Assembly: GCF_002835995.1 (NCBI RefSeq)
Contig: NZ_PJBZ01000074.1
Span: 1-39,492 of the forward strand
DNA length: 39,492 bases
Direction: 5' to 3'
Source of the DNA: Psychromonas sp. Urea-02u-13
Lineage (GTDB): Bacteria; Pseudomonadota; Gammaproteobacteria; Enterobacterales; Psychromonadaceae
Shown: piece by piece, positions 19,189-29,351 of the stretch
Position numbering within the stretch: the stretch's first letter is position 1
How the letters are laid out: each line of letters starts with the position of its first letter
Notes under the pieces: generated by a model
The model's input: the letters and a program-made list of their open reading frames with translations, nothing else
The model's database searches: none
Told to the model about the DNA's origin: nothing
Program-made: the position numbers and the translations under genes

Positions 19189-19941
19189 ATGTTAACCGAT
19201 GCTGAAATGTTACGTTATAGCCGCCATCTATTATTAGAAGATGTTGGTGAATTAGGTCAGAAAGACCTAAAAAATGGCAAAGTATTAATTATTGGCATGG
19301 GTGGGCTTGGCTCTCCGGCTGCGCTTTATTTAGCCGCTGCTGGTGTCGGTACGTTAGTGATTGCTGATTTTGATTGCTTAGAAGTGAGTAACTTGCAACG
19401 ACAAATCGGTTATACAACGGGTGATATCGGTGGCGATAAAGTCGCGCTGATGAAGCATCGTCTTGAGCAACTGAATCCAGAAATTCGTGTACGTAGCATT
19501 AATCGTGAAATGGACAAAACACAGCTCTTGATGGAGTTGATGATGGTTAATCTAGTATTAGATTGCACCGATAATATGGCCAGTCGCCAGATGATTAATG
19601 CAGCTTGTGTTGAAGCGAAAGTGCCATTGATTGTAGGGGCCGCTATCAGAATGGAAGGGCAGTTAATGTTCTTTGATCATAGCCAGGAAGATGCGGCTTG
19701 TTATCACTGTCTGTTTCCTAGTAATGAAGAGCAGGGTTTAAACTGTAGTAATTCAGGCGTATTGGGCCCTGTTGTTGGAACAATTGGTACCTTGCAAGCA
19801 TTAGAGGCGATCAAACACCTTACTGGTTTACCTTCTGGTATAAAAAATAAATTAAAGCTATTTGATGGCAAAACTTTAGATTGGCAAACCTTTGCCATTA
19901 ATAAAGATGCCCAATGTACTGTATGTGGAAAGACAAAATGA
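19189..19941 (+). CDS. thiF: ThiS adenylyltransferase ThiF
   Basis: A 250-residue E1-like enzyme that adenylates the C-terminal glycine of ThiS before sulfur transfer. It shows RYSRHLLLEDVGELGQ at the start, the nucleotide loop VLIIGMGGLGSPAALYLAAAGVG (about residues 32-54), DFDCLEVSNLQRQ with the catalytic Asp, and LDCTDNMASR. Zinc-type cysteine pairs are present at CYHC and near the end at CTVC. A Cys in GLNCSNSGVLGP corresponds to the sulfur-transfer region of the family. AGGAAAAG precedes ATG 19189. It overlaps thiS by four bases (ATGA), so the two are translationally coupled. Confidence 0.95.
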   Translation: MLTDAEMLRYSRHLLLEDVGELGQKDLKNGKVLIIGMGGLGSPAALYLAAAGVGTLVIADFDCLEVSNLQRQIGYTTGDIGGDKVALMKHRLEQLNPEIRVRSINREMDKTQLLMELMMVNLVLDCTDNMASRQMINAACVEAKVPLIVGAAIRMEGQLMFFDHSQEDAACYHCLFPSNEEQGLNCSNSGVLGPVVGTIGTLQALEAIKHLTGLPSGIKNKLKLFDGKTLDWQTFAINKDAQCTVCGKTK

Positions 19942-20138
19942 AAATAACAGTGAATGAAAATATCGTCCAATTAGATGATAAATGCAATATTGAACAATTA
20001 TTAATCGTATTAGAAAGCCCATTAAAAGGCAGTGCAATTGCGGTTAACCAAAAAATAATTAGTCGTAGTGAATGGGTTAATTATCAACTTCAAGAGAACG
20101 ATCAAGTTTCTCTTTTCCAAGCAATCGCTGGTGGTTAA
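19938..20138 (+). CDS. thiS: Sulfur carrier protein ThiS
   Basis: A 66-residue ubiquitin-like sulfur carrier for thiazole formation. It begins MKITVNENIVQL and ends AIAGG, and the C-terminal Gly-Gly is where ThiF attaches AMP and then sulfur. The frame is open upstream from 19914. The ATG at 19938, overlapping the thiF stop TGA as ATGA, gives the standard length and is the natural choice. It is followed after four bases by the thiG region. Confidence 0.96.
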   Translation: MKITVNENIVQLDDKCNIEQLLIVLESPLKGSAIAVNQKIISRSEWVNYQLQENDQVSLFQAIAGG

Positions 20139-20154
20139 CTGAGTGAAAAGTAAT

Positions 20155-20934
20155 ATGAATAATGATCAATTAATCATTGCAGGAAAAGCATTTTCATCGC
20201 GTCTTTTTACGGGCACTGGTAAATTTAACGACCAGAAAACCATGGTTGCCGCGCTACAAGCCTCAAAATCTGAGCTTGTTACCATGGCGCTAAAACGTAT
20301 TGATATGCAACATAAAGAGGATGATATCCTCGCGCCATTGATTAAAAATGGTATGAATTTGTTACCGAATACTTCAGGCGCACGTAATGCGAAAGAAGCG
20401 GTATTTGCAGCTCAACTTGCACGTGAAGCCTTGCAAACGAACTGGGTTAAACTTGAGATCCACCCGGATCCTAAGTACTTACTGCCGGATCCTATCGAAA
20501 CCTTAAAAGCAGCAGAAACCTTAGCTAATTTAGGTTTTATCGTTTTACCTTACGTACATGCAGACCCTGTTTTATGTAAACATTTAGAATCAGCTGGTTG
20601 TGCCGCGGTAATGCCATTAGGCGCGCCGATTGGTTCTAATAAAGGCATTAAAACCGCTGAGTTCTTAGAGATCATTATCGAGCAAGCAAATATTCCTGTT
20701 GTGGTAGATGCCGGTCTCGGTGCGCCATCACATGCGGCCCTTGCGATGGAAATGGGTGCGGACGCAGTATTGGTTAATACTGCGATGGCGGTGGCGGGAG
20801 ATCCTGTTGCTATGAGCCGTGCTTTTGCAAAAGCCGTAGAAGCAGGTCGTGAAGCTTATTTAGCTGGCCTTGGTGGGCAAAGCAAAATCGCCGTTGCATC
20901 AAGTCCGTTGACTGCATTTTTAGAAGCTGGTTAA
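20155..20934 (+). CDS. thiG: Thiazole synthase ThiG
   Basis: A 259-residue TIM-barrel enzyme that builds the thiazole ring from deoxyxylulose phosphate, dehydroglycine and ThiS thiocarboxylate. Typical stretches are [10 protein letters not shown] at the start, [32 protein letters not shown] with the Schiff-base Lys, [14 protein letters not shown], and [13 protein letters not shown] followed by [11 protein letters not shown] chose ATG 20155, which gives a length close to E. coli ThiG (256). A GTG at 20143 in the same frame is possible and would nearly abut the thiS stop. Confidence 0.96.
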   Translation: MNNDQLIIAGKAFSSRLFTGTGKFNDQKTMVAALQASKSELVTMALKRIDMQHKEDDILAPLIKNGMNLLPNTSGARNAKEAVFAAQLAREALQTNWVKLEIHPDPKYLLPDPIETLKAAETLANLGFIVLPYVHADPVLCKHLESAGCAAVMPLGAPIGSNKGIKTAEFLEIIIEQANIPVVVDAGLGAPSHAALAMEMGADAVLVNTAMAVAGDPVAMSRAFAKAVEAGREAYLAGLGGQSKIAVASSPLTAFLEAG

Positions 20935-21086
20935 AAGAAGTGGTTAGTCGTTAGTTAGCTTAGGGATCGTTACAAAATAACTTGCGATAAATTGTTTTCA
21001 AAAAGCCTTAAATGACTGGCTATTTAAAAACAAAATCGCAAGTAATTGTGAAGCCGATCCTTAATCATTATCTCATTAGGATTTAC

Positions 21087-22205
21087 ATGACTTTTAGTGA
21101 ACAGATTAAAAACTATCAATGGGACGATGTGCGCCTGTCTATTTTTAGTAAAACTGCAAAAGATGTTGAGCGTGCTTTAAGTAAAGATCGCTTAGATCTT
21201 GAAGACTTTAAAGCCTTGGTCTCTCCGGCCGCTGAAGCTTATATTGAACAGATGGCGGTAAAATCTCAGCAACTCACAATGCAACGTTTTGGTAAAACTC
21301 AGCAGTTCTATATTCCGCTTTATCTGTCCAATATGTGCAGTAATATTTGTACTTATTGTGGCTTTTCAATGCACAACGCTATTCGCCGTAAAACCTTAGA
21401 TACTGTCGAAATAGAGGCAGAATGTTTAGCGATTAAAAAGATGGGTTTTGATCATATCCTATTAGTAACGGGTGAGTCGGAACGTAAAGTTGGCGTTGAT
21501 TACTTTAAGCAAGCATTACCCATTATTAAAAAGCATTTTTCACATATCACCATTGAAGTTCAACCACTAGATCAACATGAATACGAAGAGCTAATTCAGT
21601 ATGGTGTTGATTCTGTGCTTGTTTATCAAGAAACCTATCATCCGGTTACTTATGCAGAGCACCATTTAAAAGGTAAAAAATCTGATTTTAAATATCGCTT
21701 AGATACGCACGATAGATTAGGTGAAGCGGGTATTCATAAAATGGGTTTAGGTTGCTTAATTGGCCTTGAAGAGTGGCGTACGGACTGCTTTTATGTGGCT
21801 GCACATTTAAGTTATTTAGAGAAAAAATATTGGCAAACGCGTTATACGATCTCTTTTCCACGTTTGCGCCCTTGTGCTGGTGGAATGGAAATTAAATCGG
21901 TGATGGATGATAAACAACTTGTACAATTAATTTGCGCGTACCGGTTATTTAATCCTGAAGTTGATTTGTCACTGTCAACACGTGAGTCAGAACACTTCAG
22001 AAACAACGTATTACCTTTAGGTATTACAAGCTTAAGCGCAGGCTCGAGTACACAACCTGGTGGCTATGCAGAGGCCGCAGAGGAAGCGCTTGAGCAGTTT
22101 GAAATAAGTGATGAACGTTCACCTGCGCAAATGGCTGAGCTCGTTAAAGCGCAAGGTTATGAAGTCGTTTGGAAGGACTGGGACCATAGCTTAACAGGCA
22201 AGTAA
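21087..22205 (+). CDS. thiH: 2-iminoacetate synthase ThiH
   Basis: A 372-residue radical-SAM enzyme that splits tyrosine to dehydroglycine (2-iminoacetate) and p-cresol for ThiG. The cluster motif CSNICTYCGF (C-x3-C-x2-C) lies near residue 88. Other family stretches are ILLVTGES, VYQETYHP, GLGCLIGLEEWR, SFPRLRPCAGG and ITSLSAGSSTQPGGYA. The frame is open from 21012, but the ATG at 21087 has AGGA upstream and starts MTFSEQI, giving the usual length of about 375. Use of ThiH rather than the glycine oxidase ThiO fits a facultatively anaerobic lifestyle. It is last in the thi locus, before a perfect terminator. Confidence 0.96.
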   Translation: MTFSEQIKNYQWDDVRLSIFSKTAKDVERALSKDRLDLEDFKALVSPAAEAYIEQMAVKSQQLTMQRFGKTQQFYIPLYLSNMCSNICTYCGFSMHNAIRRKTLDTVEIEAECLAIKKMGFDHILLVTGESERKVGVDYFKQALPIIKKHFSHITIEVQPLDQHEYEELIQYGVDSVLVYQETYHPVTYAEHHLKGKKSDFKYRLDTHDRLGEAGIHKMGLGCLIGLEEWRTDCFYVAAHLSYLEKKYWQTRYTISFPRLRPCAGGMEIKSVMDDKQLVQLICAYRLFNPEVDLSLSTRESEHFRNNVLPLGITSLSAGSSTQPGGYAEAAEEALEQFEISDERSPAQMAELVKAQGYEVVWKDWDHSLTGK

Positions 22206-22265
22206 TTCTTTAGGTGTTAGCCTTTAAGTTTATAGCTAATGCTCGTAAATGAATTTGTATACCGG

Positions 22266-22312
22266 AAAAGCGCCATTTAGTATTTAAAAAATACTAAATG
22301 GCGCTTTTTTTT
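22266..22312 (+). terminator. Terminator of the thiamine locus
   Basis: A perfect 20-bp stem (22266-22285 with 22289-22308) with a three-base loop is followed by more T residues. It is the strongest hairpin in the window and ends the thi transcript 60 bases past thiH. Confidence 0.95.
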
Positions 22313-22403
22313 TACCCAAAACATAAATAGCTTCGTACTAGGCACTTGTCATATAATCAGATTAGCGCTGTAATAAAGTCAGCTAACATAATGAGAATTA
22401 AAT

Positions 22404-22775
22404 ATGTCCGATGAAGAAGAAATTTACGCCACACTGATTGAAATACGTGAAGAACCAACAGCGCTTTATAAGATACTAAAAATTGCTAACTTAGTCTCGG
22501 GTGGCGGTGAAGCTAAACTTGCCATTTCAGAAGGTTATGTTTCGCTTAATGGTGAAGTGGAAACGCAAAAACGTAAAAAAATATATGCGGGTGATTTAAT
22601 TTATTTTAATGAACAATACCTACAAATTGCGATTACCGGTGAAACGCAGGATTATGAATTTGTTGAAGATAGTAAATCTGAAGTGAGCGAAGAGTTGACC
22701 GTTAAAGAGCCAACTAAAGAAAAAAGCAAAACAAAACCTAAGGCGAAAAAGCCACGTCGCGCCATTAGTTTTTAA
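22404..22775 (+). CDS. S4-domain RNA-binding protein (YbcJ-like)
   Basis: A 123-residue small cytosolic protein. Residues about 18-72 form an S4 RNA-binding domain: YKILKIANLVSGGGEAKLAI, then EGYVSLNGEVETQKRKKI and YAGDLIYFN. This fits the YbcJ family. The last 40 residues are charged and Lys-rich (KPKAKKPRRAISF), a tail often seen when such proteins contact ribosomal or structured RNA. The acidic start before the domain (MSDEEEIYATLIEIREEP) is longer than in E. coli YbcJ. The RNA target is unknown. It stands alone after the thi terminator. Confidence 0.82.
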   Translation: MSDEEEIYATLIEIREEPTALYKILKIANLVSGGGEAKLAISEGYVSLNGEVETQKRKKIYAGDLIYFNEQYLQIAITGETQDYEFVEDSKSEVSEELTVKEPTKEKSKTKPKAKKPRRAISF

Positions 22776-22803
22776 CTACACCTTTAGCTACGCCACCTTT
22801 TAA

Positions 22804-23472
22804 TTACATATTGTCTTTGTAATGCCAATAAAACCCCATTACCTTTTTCACATATTTTTGTGTCTCAGGGTAAGGGGGGATCTCTCGATTATAACGTCTT
22901 ACCGCTCCTTCCCCTGCATTGTATGCCGCTAATGCTAAGCGCTTGGTTTTAAACTCTTTGAGTAATTTTTTAAGATAAAGTGCACCCGCATGAATACTTT
23001 GCTTAGGGTCAAAGGGATCATCAACACCAAAGCGTTTTGCGGTTACCGGCATCAGTTGCATTAGCCCTTTTGCGCCCGCAGAAGAGACCGCTTTGCGTCT
23101 ATAACTGGATTCTGCAGTAATAACAGCGTGCAAAAATTCTGGCTCTAATTGGTATTTGTGAGCCGCCTTGACAACAATTGGGTGGTATTTTTGTTGCAAG
23201 GTTTTATTACGTGGTACACCTGCCTTGCTATAACTTTTCTCTTTCCAATTTTTAAATGTAGCTGGGGCTTTATTGGTTTCGCTACGCAATAATAGGCGGT
23301 AGTTTTCATCAACTTTACGCTCTGCAAAATGCTGATCGCCATTTTTATCAATATAGATATAAATATCCGCCGACACTTTATTGCTCAGCAGAAAACCGAC
23401 CAGTAAAGCAGGGATTATTTTTACTATTTTATAAAAGTGTAACTTTTTCACCCTATTCAAATTTTGCATCAT
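22804..23472 (-). CDS. Lytic transglycosylase (SLT domain) with DUF4124-like N-terminus
   Basis: A 222-residue exported protein that cleaves the glycan backbone of peptidoglycan. It has a basic N-terminus and a hydrophobic signal (about residues 18-36), then a short DUF4124-like stretch IYIYIDKNGDQHF. Then comes the SLT domain: LHAVITAESSYRRKAVSSAGAKGLMQLMP with the catalytic Glu in AESS, then DPFDPKQSIHAGALYLKKL, and LALAAYNAGEGAVRRY. It starts one base past the stop codon of the PglL-like gene, with tandem ATG codons, so the two are co-transcribed and probably coupled. Such pairings suggest roles in envelope assembly, but the link is inferred. Confidence 0.92.
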   Translation of the reverse strand: MMQNLNRVKKLHFYKIVKIIPALLVGFLLSNKVSADIYIYIDKNGDQHFAERKVDENYRLLLRSETNKAPATFKNWKEKSYSKAGVPRNKTLQQKYHPIVVKAAHKYQLEPEFLHAVITAESSYRRKAVSSAGAKGLMQLMPVTAKRFGVDDPFDPKQSIHAGALYLKKLLKEFKTKRLALAAYNAGEGAVRRYNREIPPYPETQKYVKKVMGFYWHYKDNM

Positions 23473-25194
23473 TTAATCCATGGCTTGAGCGGAGGATTGT
23501 GTCTTACTGGTTGTTTTTTCTGTTTGAGAAATCGCTGGTTTATCAATATTCGCTAATTGTTTATCTTTCGGATAAAGGTAGCGCGCATACTCAAGTAACT
23601 GCTGTGCTTCTGCTAGCTGGTTATTATGTTTGTAAGCTATATAAAGGATAATATAAAAGAAGGATTTTGGCGTTTTTTCTATCGCTTGTTCTGTCCAATC
23701 AACCACAGCTTGAATTTCTTGTTGATTATTATTTTGCACTGCAATCGATAAGCGGAAATAACTAAGATGAAAATCAAAGCGATCTTGAAAAACTAAGGGG
23801 TTAACGATATCCAGTAGTAATTTGATATCAGGATTTTTACTGCGTTCATATTCAGTGATTTTAGAGATAGTATAAAGATTAGAAAGCATAAAAATGGTGC
23901 AGAAAAGGGGGATTAATAAAGCAAAGACACGTAATGCAAAGGTAGGTCTAAATTGCTGTTGTTCAATTTTTTCTGATTCATTATCAATATAAAAAACTAA
24001 TACAATCAAAACTAACCAGTGTAGGGCCGAATGATACAACGGATATTCAGTTTGTGTATGTAATGCGATGGGAATAACCAACGCCATCAGCGCGAGTGCA
24101 TGGGATAATTTAAAGGCTTTTAATAGCAGTAAGAAGTTTACGACTAAGAAGAGTATGGCGAATAATGGCACGACACCACCTTCAACTGCCCAGAAAAGTG
24201 TATCATTGTGTGGGTGTGTTAAGTGCAAGCCTGATGCTGGCAGTTCGCCATTTTTAACGCGCTGTGCATGGGTGATAAGGTAGCTTTTTTCAAAACTCCC
24301 ATATCCATAACCTAATAGCGGTTCTTCTTGAATCATCTCCCAACTATGAGAATACATCTCAACGCGTACACCACCCTCTTTTATATTATCAATATTACGT
24401 TTTGCTAAAAAATCATCACCTTTTAGAGAGGCTAAACCGATAGCAACTAATAGTGTTAATACAAAGATAGCAAAACGTTTTTTATGCTGCTCATAGGACC
24501 AAGGTGAGAGTAATAATAGCGCTATAATAACGCCTAAATAACCTGTTCGTGAGACTGTAACTGTAATCACCCACATGTTTAACAAGACTGTCATTAACAA
24601 GAATATTTGTGTTCTTTTACAGTCTATTTTCTGTAACAGATAACCCGCTAAAATAAGCGTCGTTGCCATGAAAGAAGCTAAAACATTAGGCTGCTGGAAA
24701 ATACCGTAAGGGCGACCATAACCGATGTTATATCCAAAGATATTATCGGCGGGTAATAGGTAGTCTTGCATTAAGCTATAACAAGCCTGCAAAAAACCTG
24801 CTAGTACGATGAGTAATAAAAGGCGTTGAATAAAAGTGGCGCTGAAGCGCATCTGTTGCAAACTAACAAACAGTAAAAAACCGGCGAACAAACCGATTAA
24901 ACGCGTATAGCTCTGCTCTGCTAAGATATTATTTGAATAAAAAAGAGGGATTAAAAACAATAAAAAAGCGATAAGAAAAACAAGTGTAAAACGGGAATAA
25001 AATATTTTTTTTGCTTCTGTAATTTTCCATAAACCGAGACCAATCAAAGCAGAAAAGAATACCCACACTACATTGTTTTGCGCTAATTCTAAGCCACTGC
25101 CACCTTGGTTATGTTGAAAGTAGTGTGCACCTAAGCCCATTAAAAGAGCAAATACAATGAGGAAAATGCTATTTAGTTTTTTCTGAATGTCCAT
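23473..25194 (-). CDS. PglL-like O-oligosaccharyltransferase / O-antigen ligase family protein
   Basis: A 573-residue inner-membrane protein with about a dozen hydrophobic segments, a large periplasmic loop and a soluble C-terminal region of about 150 residues. Key family stretches are GYGRPYGIFQQPNVLASFMATTL (starting about residue 158), VSRTGYLG (about 214), EPLLGYGYGSFE, and THPHNDTLFWAVEGG (about 326-340), the Wzy_C signature with the active-site His. The long C-terminal part fits Wzy_C_2, which marks PglL/PilO-type enzymes that move lipid-linked glycans onto proteins, rather than WaaL. A glycosylated pilin is a common target. The only pilin gene here is broken (35426-35899). The immediately following gene is a lytic transglycosylase. 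Confidence 0.83.
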   Translation of the reverse strand: MDIQKKLNSIFLIVFALLMGLGAHYFQHNQGGSGLELAQNNVVWVFFSALIGLGLWKITEAKKIFYSRFTLVFLIAFLLFLIPLFYSNNILAEQSYTRLIGLFAGFLLFVSLQQMRFSATFIQRLLLLIVLAGFLQACYSLMQDYLLPADNIFGYNIGYGRPYGIFQQPNVLASFMATTLILAGYLLQKIDCKRTQIFLLMTVLLNMWVITVTVSRTGYLGVIIALLLLSPWSYEQHKKRFAIFVLTLLVAIGLASLKGDDFLAKRNIDNIKEGGVRVEMYSHSWEMIQEEPLLGYGYGSFEKSYLITHAQRVKNGELPASGLHLTHPHNDTLFWAVEGGVVPLFAILFLVVNFLLLLKAFKLSHALALMALVIPIALHTQTEYPLYHSALHWLVLIVLVFYIDNESEKIEQQQFRPTFALRVFALLIPLFCTIFMLSNLYTISKITEYERSKNPDIKLLLDIVNPLVFQDRFDFHLSYFRLSIAVQNNNQQEIQAVVDWTEQAIEKTPKSFFYIILYIAYKHNNQLAEAQQLLEYARYLYPKDKQLANIDKPAISQTEKTTSKTQSSAQAMD

Positions 25195-25264
25195 CTAGTT
25201 TTAAATTCCATTATTATTCTTATTAATCTCAGAGATAATAACTATCTCTGAAATTTTTTATTTA

Positions 25265-28099
25265 CTATTTATTTGAGTGTTTATCTAATAGTGTTTTTAA
25301 GAATTGACCCGTGTAACTGCCTTTCACTTTAACCACTTCTTCGGGACGACCCGCGGCAATTATTTCACCGCCACCATTACCACCTTCGGGGCCAAGATCG
25401 ACAATCCAATCCGCTGTTTTAATAACATCTAAGTTATGTTCGATGATAACAATCGTATTGCCATGATCGCGCAGAGTATGAATGACTTTGAGTAACTGAG
25501 CAATATCGTGGAAGTGTAATCCCGTCGTTGGTTCGTCAAGAATATAGAGGGTTTTACCTGTATCACGTTTTGATAATTCTTTTGCTAGCTTAACACGTTG
25601 CGCTTCACCACCAGAAAGTGTCGTTGCTGCTTGTCCAAGACGAATATAAGAAAGCCCTACATCCATTAATGTTTTTAATTTCCGTGCGATAACAGGCACC
25701 ACTTCAAAGAATTTAAAGGCATCTTCAACGGTCATATCGAGCGTTTCATGAATATTTTTTCCTTTATATTTTACTGATAATGTTTCGCGGTTATAACGTT
25801 TACCTTTACAGGTATCACAAGGCACATAAACATCAGGCAGGAAGTGCATTTCCACTTTTATCATGCCATCACCTTGACAGGCTTCACAGCGTCCACCTTT
25901 GACATTAAAGCTAAAGCGACCAGGTTTGTAGCCGCGCGCACGTGATTCAGGTGTGGCTGCAAACAATTCTCTGATAGGGGTGAAAATACCCGTGTAGGTC
26001 GCGGGATTAGATCGTGGTGTACGGCCTATCGGGCTTTGGTTGATATCGACCACTTTGTCTAGGTGAGATAATCCGGCCATTTTTTTATAAGGTGATGCAA
26101 TATTGGTGGTCGCTTTATTCAGCTTAGTTTGTGCTAACGGGAATAACGTATCGTTGATCAGTGTTGATTTTCCTGATCCTGATACGCCAGTTACACAGGT
26201 TAGTACACCGATCGGTATCTCTAAATTAACTGCTTTTAAATTATTACCCGTTGCACCTTCAAGTTTGAGCCATTTGTCGGTTAATTTGGTGCGTTCGCTT
26301 GGAATAGCTATGCTTTTACGGCCACTTAAATAATCAGCGGTTAATGAGTTTTTGGCTTTTAAAATTGTTTTGTAATCACCTTGGGCAATAACATGACCAC
26401 CGTGAATACCAGCACCGGGCCCGATATCAATAATATGGTCCGCTTGACGTATCGCATCTTCATCATGCTCAACCACAATCACTGTATTACCTAGATCACG
26501 CAGGTGAGTTAGTGTTTTAAGTAAGCGCTCATTATCGCGCTGATGCAGGCCTATAGAGGGTTCGTCTAAAACATACATAACACCCATTAATCCTGCGCCA
26601 ATTTGGCTTGCTAGACGAATACGTTGTGCTTCGCCACCTGATAGCGTTTCTGCACTGCGTTCTAAACTTAAGTAATTAAGGCCTACATTGACCAAGAAAC
26701 TTAATCGCTCGATGATCTCTTTTAAGATCTTCTCTGCTATTTTGGCTTTTTGTCCTTCCAGTTTGATATTTTTGAAGAAAGATTCTGCTTCAACAATCGA
26801 TAACTGTGAAATGTAAGGTAGATTAACGTCATTAATAAATACGTGACTTGATGATTCTTTAAGGCGTGAGCCGTTACAACTTGTACAAGGTTGGCGGTTC
26901 ATATATTTTTCAAGGTATTCACGCATGGCACTTGAGTCGGTTTCTTTATAGCGACGCGCGCGATTAGGAATAACCCCTTCAAAGGCATGTGAACGGGTCA
27001 TGCTATCGCCACGATCATTAAAATAGATAAATGAGATCTTCTCGTTACCACTTCCGTAGAGCACTTGCTTTTGTTGTTTTGCATTCAGCGTTGAAAAGGG
27101 AACATCGACAGAAAACCCGTAATGCTCAGCAACAGCAGTAAGTAGTTGGAAGTAATAATTTGATTTTTTACTCCAGCCAGCAATTGCACCATCGGCAAGG
27201 CTTAATTTTTTATCGGTGACTGCCAATTTCGGGTCAAAGTATTGTTCAATACCTAAACCATCACAGGTTTCACAAGCGCCTGCGGGGTTATTAAAGGAGA
27301 ATATACGCGGCTCTAATTCATTGATGCTGTAACCACATTGTGGACAAGAGAAATTGGCAGAGAACAACTGTTCTTGTTGTTTTCCTTCCATAAAAGCAAC
27401 AACCAGTGAACCATTACTTAAGTTAAGCGTTGTTTCTACGGATTCAGCTAAGCGCTGCTTAATATCATCACGTACTTTGAAACGATCAACCACCACTTCG
27501 ATAGTATGTTTTTTATGTAGTTCAAGTGTTGGTGGATCGCTTAGGTCGCAAATATCGCCATCAATTCGTGCACGTAAAAAACCTTGGGCAGCCAGACTTT
27601 CAAATATTTTAACATGTTCGCCTTTACGCTCTTTTACGATAGGCGCAAGTAGCATCATTTTGCTACCTTCGGGATTTTCTAAAATAGCATCGACCATCTG
27701 GCTAACAGTTTGTGCATTCAGTGTGACATCGTGTTCAGGGCAACGTGGGTCACCGATACGCGCAAATAATAAACGCAGGTAATCATAAATCTCTGTGATA
27801 GTACCGACGGTTGAGCGTGGGTTATGAGAGGTCGATTTTTGCTCAATAGAGATAGCGGGTGATAACCCTTCAATATGCTCTACATCGGGTTTTTCCATCA
27901 GTGATAAAAATTGGCGCGCATAAGCTGAAAGTGATTCAACATAACGACGTTGGCCTTCGGCATATAAGGTATCAAAGGCAAGTGAAGACTTACCCGATCC
28001 TGAAAGACCTGTGATAACAACCAACTTGTCTCTTGGAATAGTGAGATCGATATTTTTTAAGTTATGTGTTTTTGCGCCACGAATTTCAATATTGCTCAT
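25265..28099 (-). CDS. uvrA: Excinuclease ABC subunit A UvrA
   Basis: A 944-residue cytosolic damage-recognition ATPase that loads UvrB at bulky DNA lesions in nucleotide excision repair. It has two ABC ATPase modules with Walker A motifs [13 protein letters not shown] (31-43) and [13 protein letters not shown] (about 640), and two ABC signature motifs LSGGEAQRI and LSGGEAQRV. Two zinc modules are visible, CPQCGY...CETC (about 253-280) and CEAC...CDTC (about 738-765). Length is standard. A LexA-type box lies 17 bases before the start, so it is probably damage-inducible as in E. coli. Confidence 0.99.
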   Translation of the reverse strand: MSNIEIRGAKTHNLKNIDLTIPRDKLVVITGLSGSGKSSLAFDTLYAEGQRRYVESLSAYARQFLSLMEKPDVEHIEGLSPAISIEQKSTSHNPRSTVGTITEIYDYLRLLFARIGDPRCPEHDVTLNAQTVSQMVDAILENPEGSKMMLLAPIVKERKGEHVKIFESLAAQGFLRARIDGDICDLSDPPTLELHKKHTIEVVVDRFKVRDDIKQRLAESVETTLNLSNGSLVVAFMEGKQQEQLFSANFSCPQCGYSINELEPRIFSFNNPAGACETCDGLGIEQYFDPKLAVTDKKLSLADGAIAGWSKKSNYYFQLLTAVAEHYGFSVDVPFSTLNAKQQKQVLYGSGNEKISFIYFNDRGDSMTRSHAFEGVIPNRARRYKETDSSAMREYLEKYMNRQPCTSCNGSRLKESSSHVFINDVNLPYISQLSIVEAESFFKNIKLEGQKAKIAEKILKEIIERLSFLVNVGLNYLSLERSAETLSGGEAQRIRLASQIGAGLMGVMYVLDEPSIGLHQRDNERLLKTLTHLRDLGNTVIVVEHDEDAIRQADHIIDIGPGAGIHGGHVIAQGDYKTILKAKNSLTADYLSGRKSIAIPSERTKLTDKWLKLEGATGNNLKAVNLEIPIGVLTCVTGVSGSGKSTLINDTLFPLAQTKLNKATTNIASPYKKMAGLSHLDKVVDINQSPIGRTPRSNPATYTGIFTPIRELFAATPESRARGYKPGRFSFNVKGGRCEACQGDGMIKVEMHFLPDVYVPCDTCKGKRYNRETLSVKYKGKNIHETLDMTVEDAFKFFEVVPVIARKLKTLMDVGLSYIRLGQAATTLSGGEAQRVKLAKELSKRDTGKTLYILDEPTTGLHFHDIAQLLKVIHTLRDHGNTIVIIEHNLDVIKTADWIVDLGPEGGNGGGEIIAAGRPEEVVKVKGSYTGQFLKTLLDKHSNK

Positions 28100-28115
28100 T
28101 TTTATTACCTAATAA

Positions 28116-28135
28116 CACTGTTAATTCACACAGTA
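28116..28135 (-). promoter_or_regulatory. LexA (SOS) box upstream of uvrA
   Basis: CTG at 28118-28120 and CAG at 28131-28133 are separated by ten bases in an AT-rich core, within cACTGTTAATTCACACAGTA. This matches the CTG-N10-CAG rule for gammaproteobacterial LexA sites and lies just upstream of uvrA, where E. coli also has one. Confidence 0.75.
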
Positions 28136-28315
28136 TACATGAATTACAAGGCTCTGCTCAACGTCTGTTTTTTAACCTCTATTTTAGATATCGCGTTTTA
28201 TTTTTGATAAAAAACTAATGACATTGGCTTTATGAAGTTATTTCATTTTTCTAGAGTAAGATGGCCTCTAATGGTCAATACTTTTATTACATTGAAAGAG
28301 TGTGGGAGAGGAAAA

Positions 28316-28864
28316 ATGGCAGATCCTAATATTAAAGAAACATTAGCGCTGGTTGATAAACTGACGATCACGCTTTATCGCATCGGTATGTTGGTCAGTG
28401 GGGTCGCAATGATTGCGCTAGCACTGCAGCAGTTATTTTATCCATTATGGTTTAAGCAAGCACTGATATTGCTTGCGCTAGGTGCGATATTACAGGCGAG
28501 TTCACTGCATATTTATAACAAAAATATACGTTGGATTTTAGTGATGGCGAGTTGGTTGGCATGTTGGGTTTTAAGCATTAGTTTTATAATCACTGGACTG
28601 TGGGGGGCTTATTTGAGTCTAGGCCTATTTATTATTACTTTCTCTGGCCTTGCCTATAAAGAAAGTTTTTGTTTTTCGTTAACGATTTTAAAAGCGCTTC
28701 CTATTTTACTGACTCTTTCATGGTTTCTTATTATTTTCTCATTAAATCAATGGGCCGCTATCAGCTTGTTGTTTTCGGGGGCATTGTATTTGTATATGGC
28801 ATGGCGAAAAATCAAAATGCCACTTCATTTTGATTTTGGAGATCGCAGTAAATATGAAGTTTAA
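28316..28864 (+). CDS. Integral membrane protein, DUF2301-like
   Basis: A 182-residue protein with about five to six hydrophobic membrane segments and no catalytic motif. It starts MADPNIKETLALVDKLTITLYRIGM. The middle GLAYKESFCFSL stretch and overall layout resemble the DUF2301 family of marine gammaproteobacteria and cyanobacteria, which has no known function. The frame is open upstream to 28232, but ATG 28316 follows GAGAGG at good spacing and was chosen. The C-terminus is basic and would face the cytoplasm. It is divergent from uvrA. Confidence 0.7.
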   Translation: MADPNIKETLALVDKLTITLYRIGMLVSGVAMIALALQQLFYPLWFKQALILLALGAILQASSLHIYNKNIRWILVMASWLACWVLSISFIITGLWGAYLSLGLFIITFSGLAYKESFCFSLTILKALPILLTLSWFLIIFSLNQWAAISLLFSGALYLYMAWRKIKMPLHFDFGDRSKYEV

Positions 28865-28913
28865 CGTAGATTGTGCTTTAAACCATTGCAGGCATGATCC
28901 TTTCAATCTACGT
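28864..28913. repeat. 10-bp inverted repeat after the DUF2301-like gene
   Basis: ACGTAGATTG (28864-28873) is mirrored by CAATCTACGT (28904-28913) across 30 bases. It overlaps the upstream stop region and lies between two convergent genes, so it may act as a shared terminator. Confidence 0.45.
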
Positions 28914-28936
28914 ATTTATCGTATTGATATTGGTAT

Positions 28937-29263
28937 TTATGCTATTTGTAACACTGCATTTTTACCGCCATCAGTCATGCCATTATCTACATAGGAATCA
29001 GCATCAGTAGGTAATAACATCGTTGTTTGACTATTGTTGTTAGTTGTTTGGAAAATGTATTGGAAACTTTTTGAAGCTTCAGTTGATACATTAACCACTA
29101 ATTTGAACTTGCCACTTTTCAGTTGCTTTAGTTCAAGCGCTTGCCACTTATTATGTTCTGAAAGTAGGGTGATGCTGGTTACGTTTTCAGCGTCTTTTTT
29201 CTCGATTTCAAAGGTGACTTTAACTTCGGGTTTAGATTTTAAGTATTGCTTTTTAATTGTCAT
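28937..29263 (-). CDS. Small protein with isoamylase-like early set (glycogen-binding-like) domain
   Basis: A 108-residue protein that begins MTIKKQYLKSKPEVKVTFEI and continues with TSITLLSEHNKWQALELKQLKSGKFKLVVNV and FQYIFQT. This is the immunoglobulin-like fold of the early set domain of isoamylase and AMPK beta subunits, which binds alpha-glucans. The usual tryptophan and lysine positions are partly kept: the Trp in HNKW is present. No catalytic domain is attached. No glycogen genes are nearby, so whether it binds sugar is unknown. Confidence 0.75.
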   Translation of the reverse strand: MTIKKQYLKSKPEVKVTFEIEKKDAENVTSITLLSEHNKWQALELKQLKSGKFKLVVNVSTEASKSFQYIFQTTNNNSQTTMLLPTDADSYVDNGMTDGGKNAVLQIA

Positions 29264-29351
29264 TTTTATTGGCTCATAAAGTTGATATCAATGATAACTG
29301 TAATTTACTGTAACTAGTGGTTAAATTCTAGCCGTATTTGATGTTTTTATA

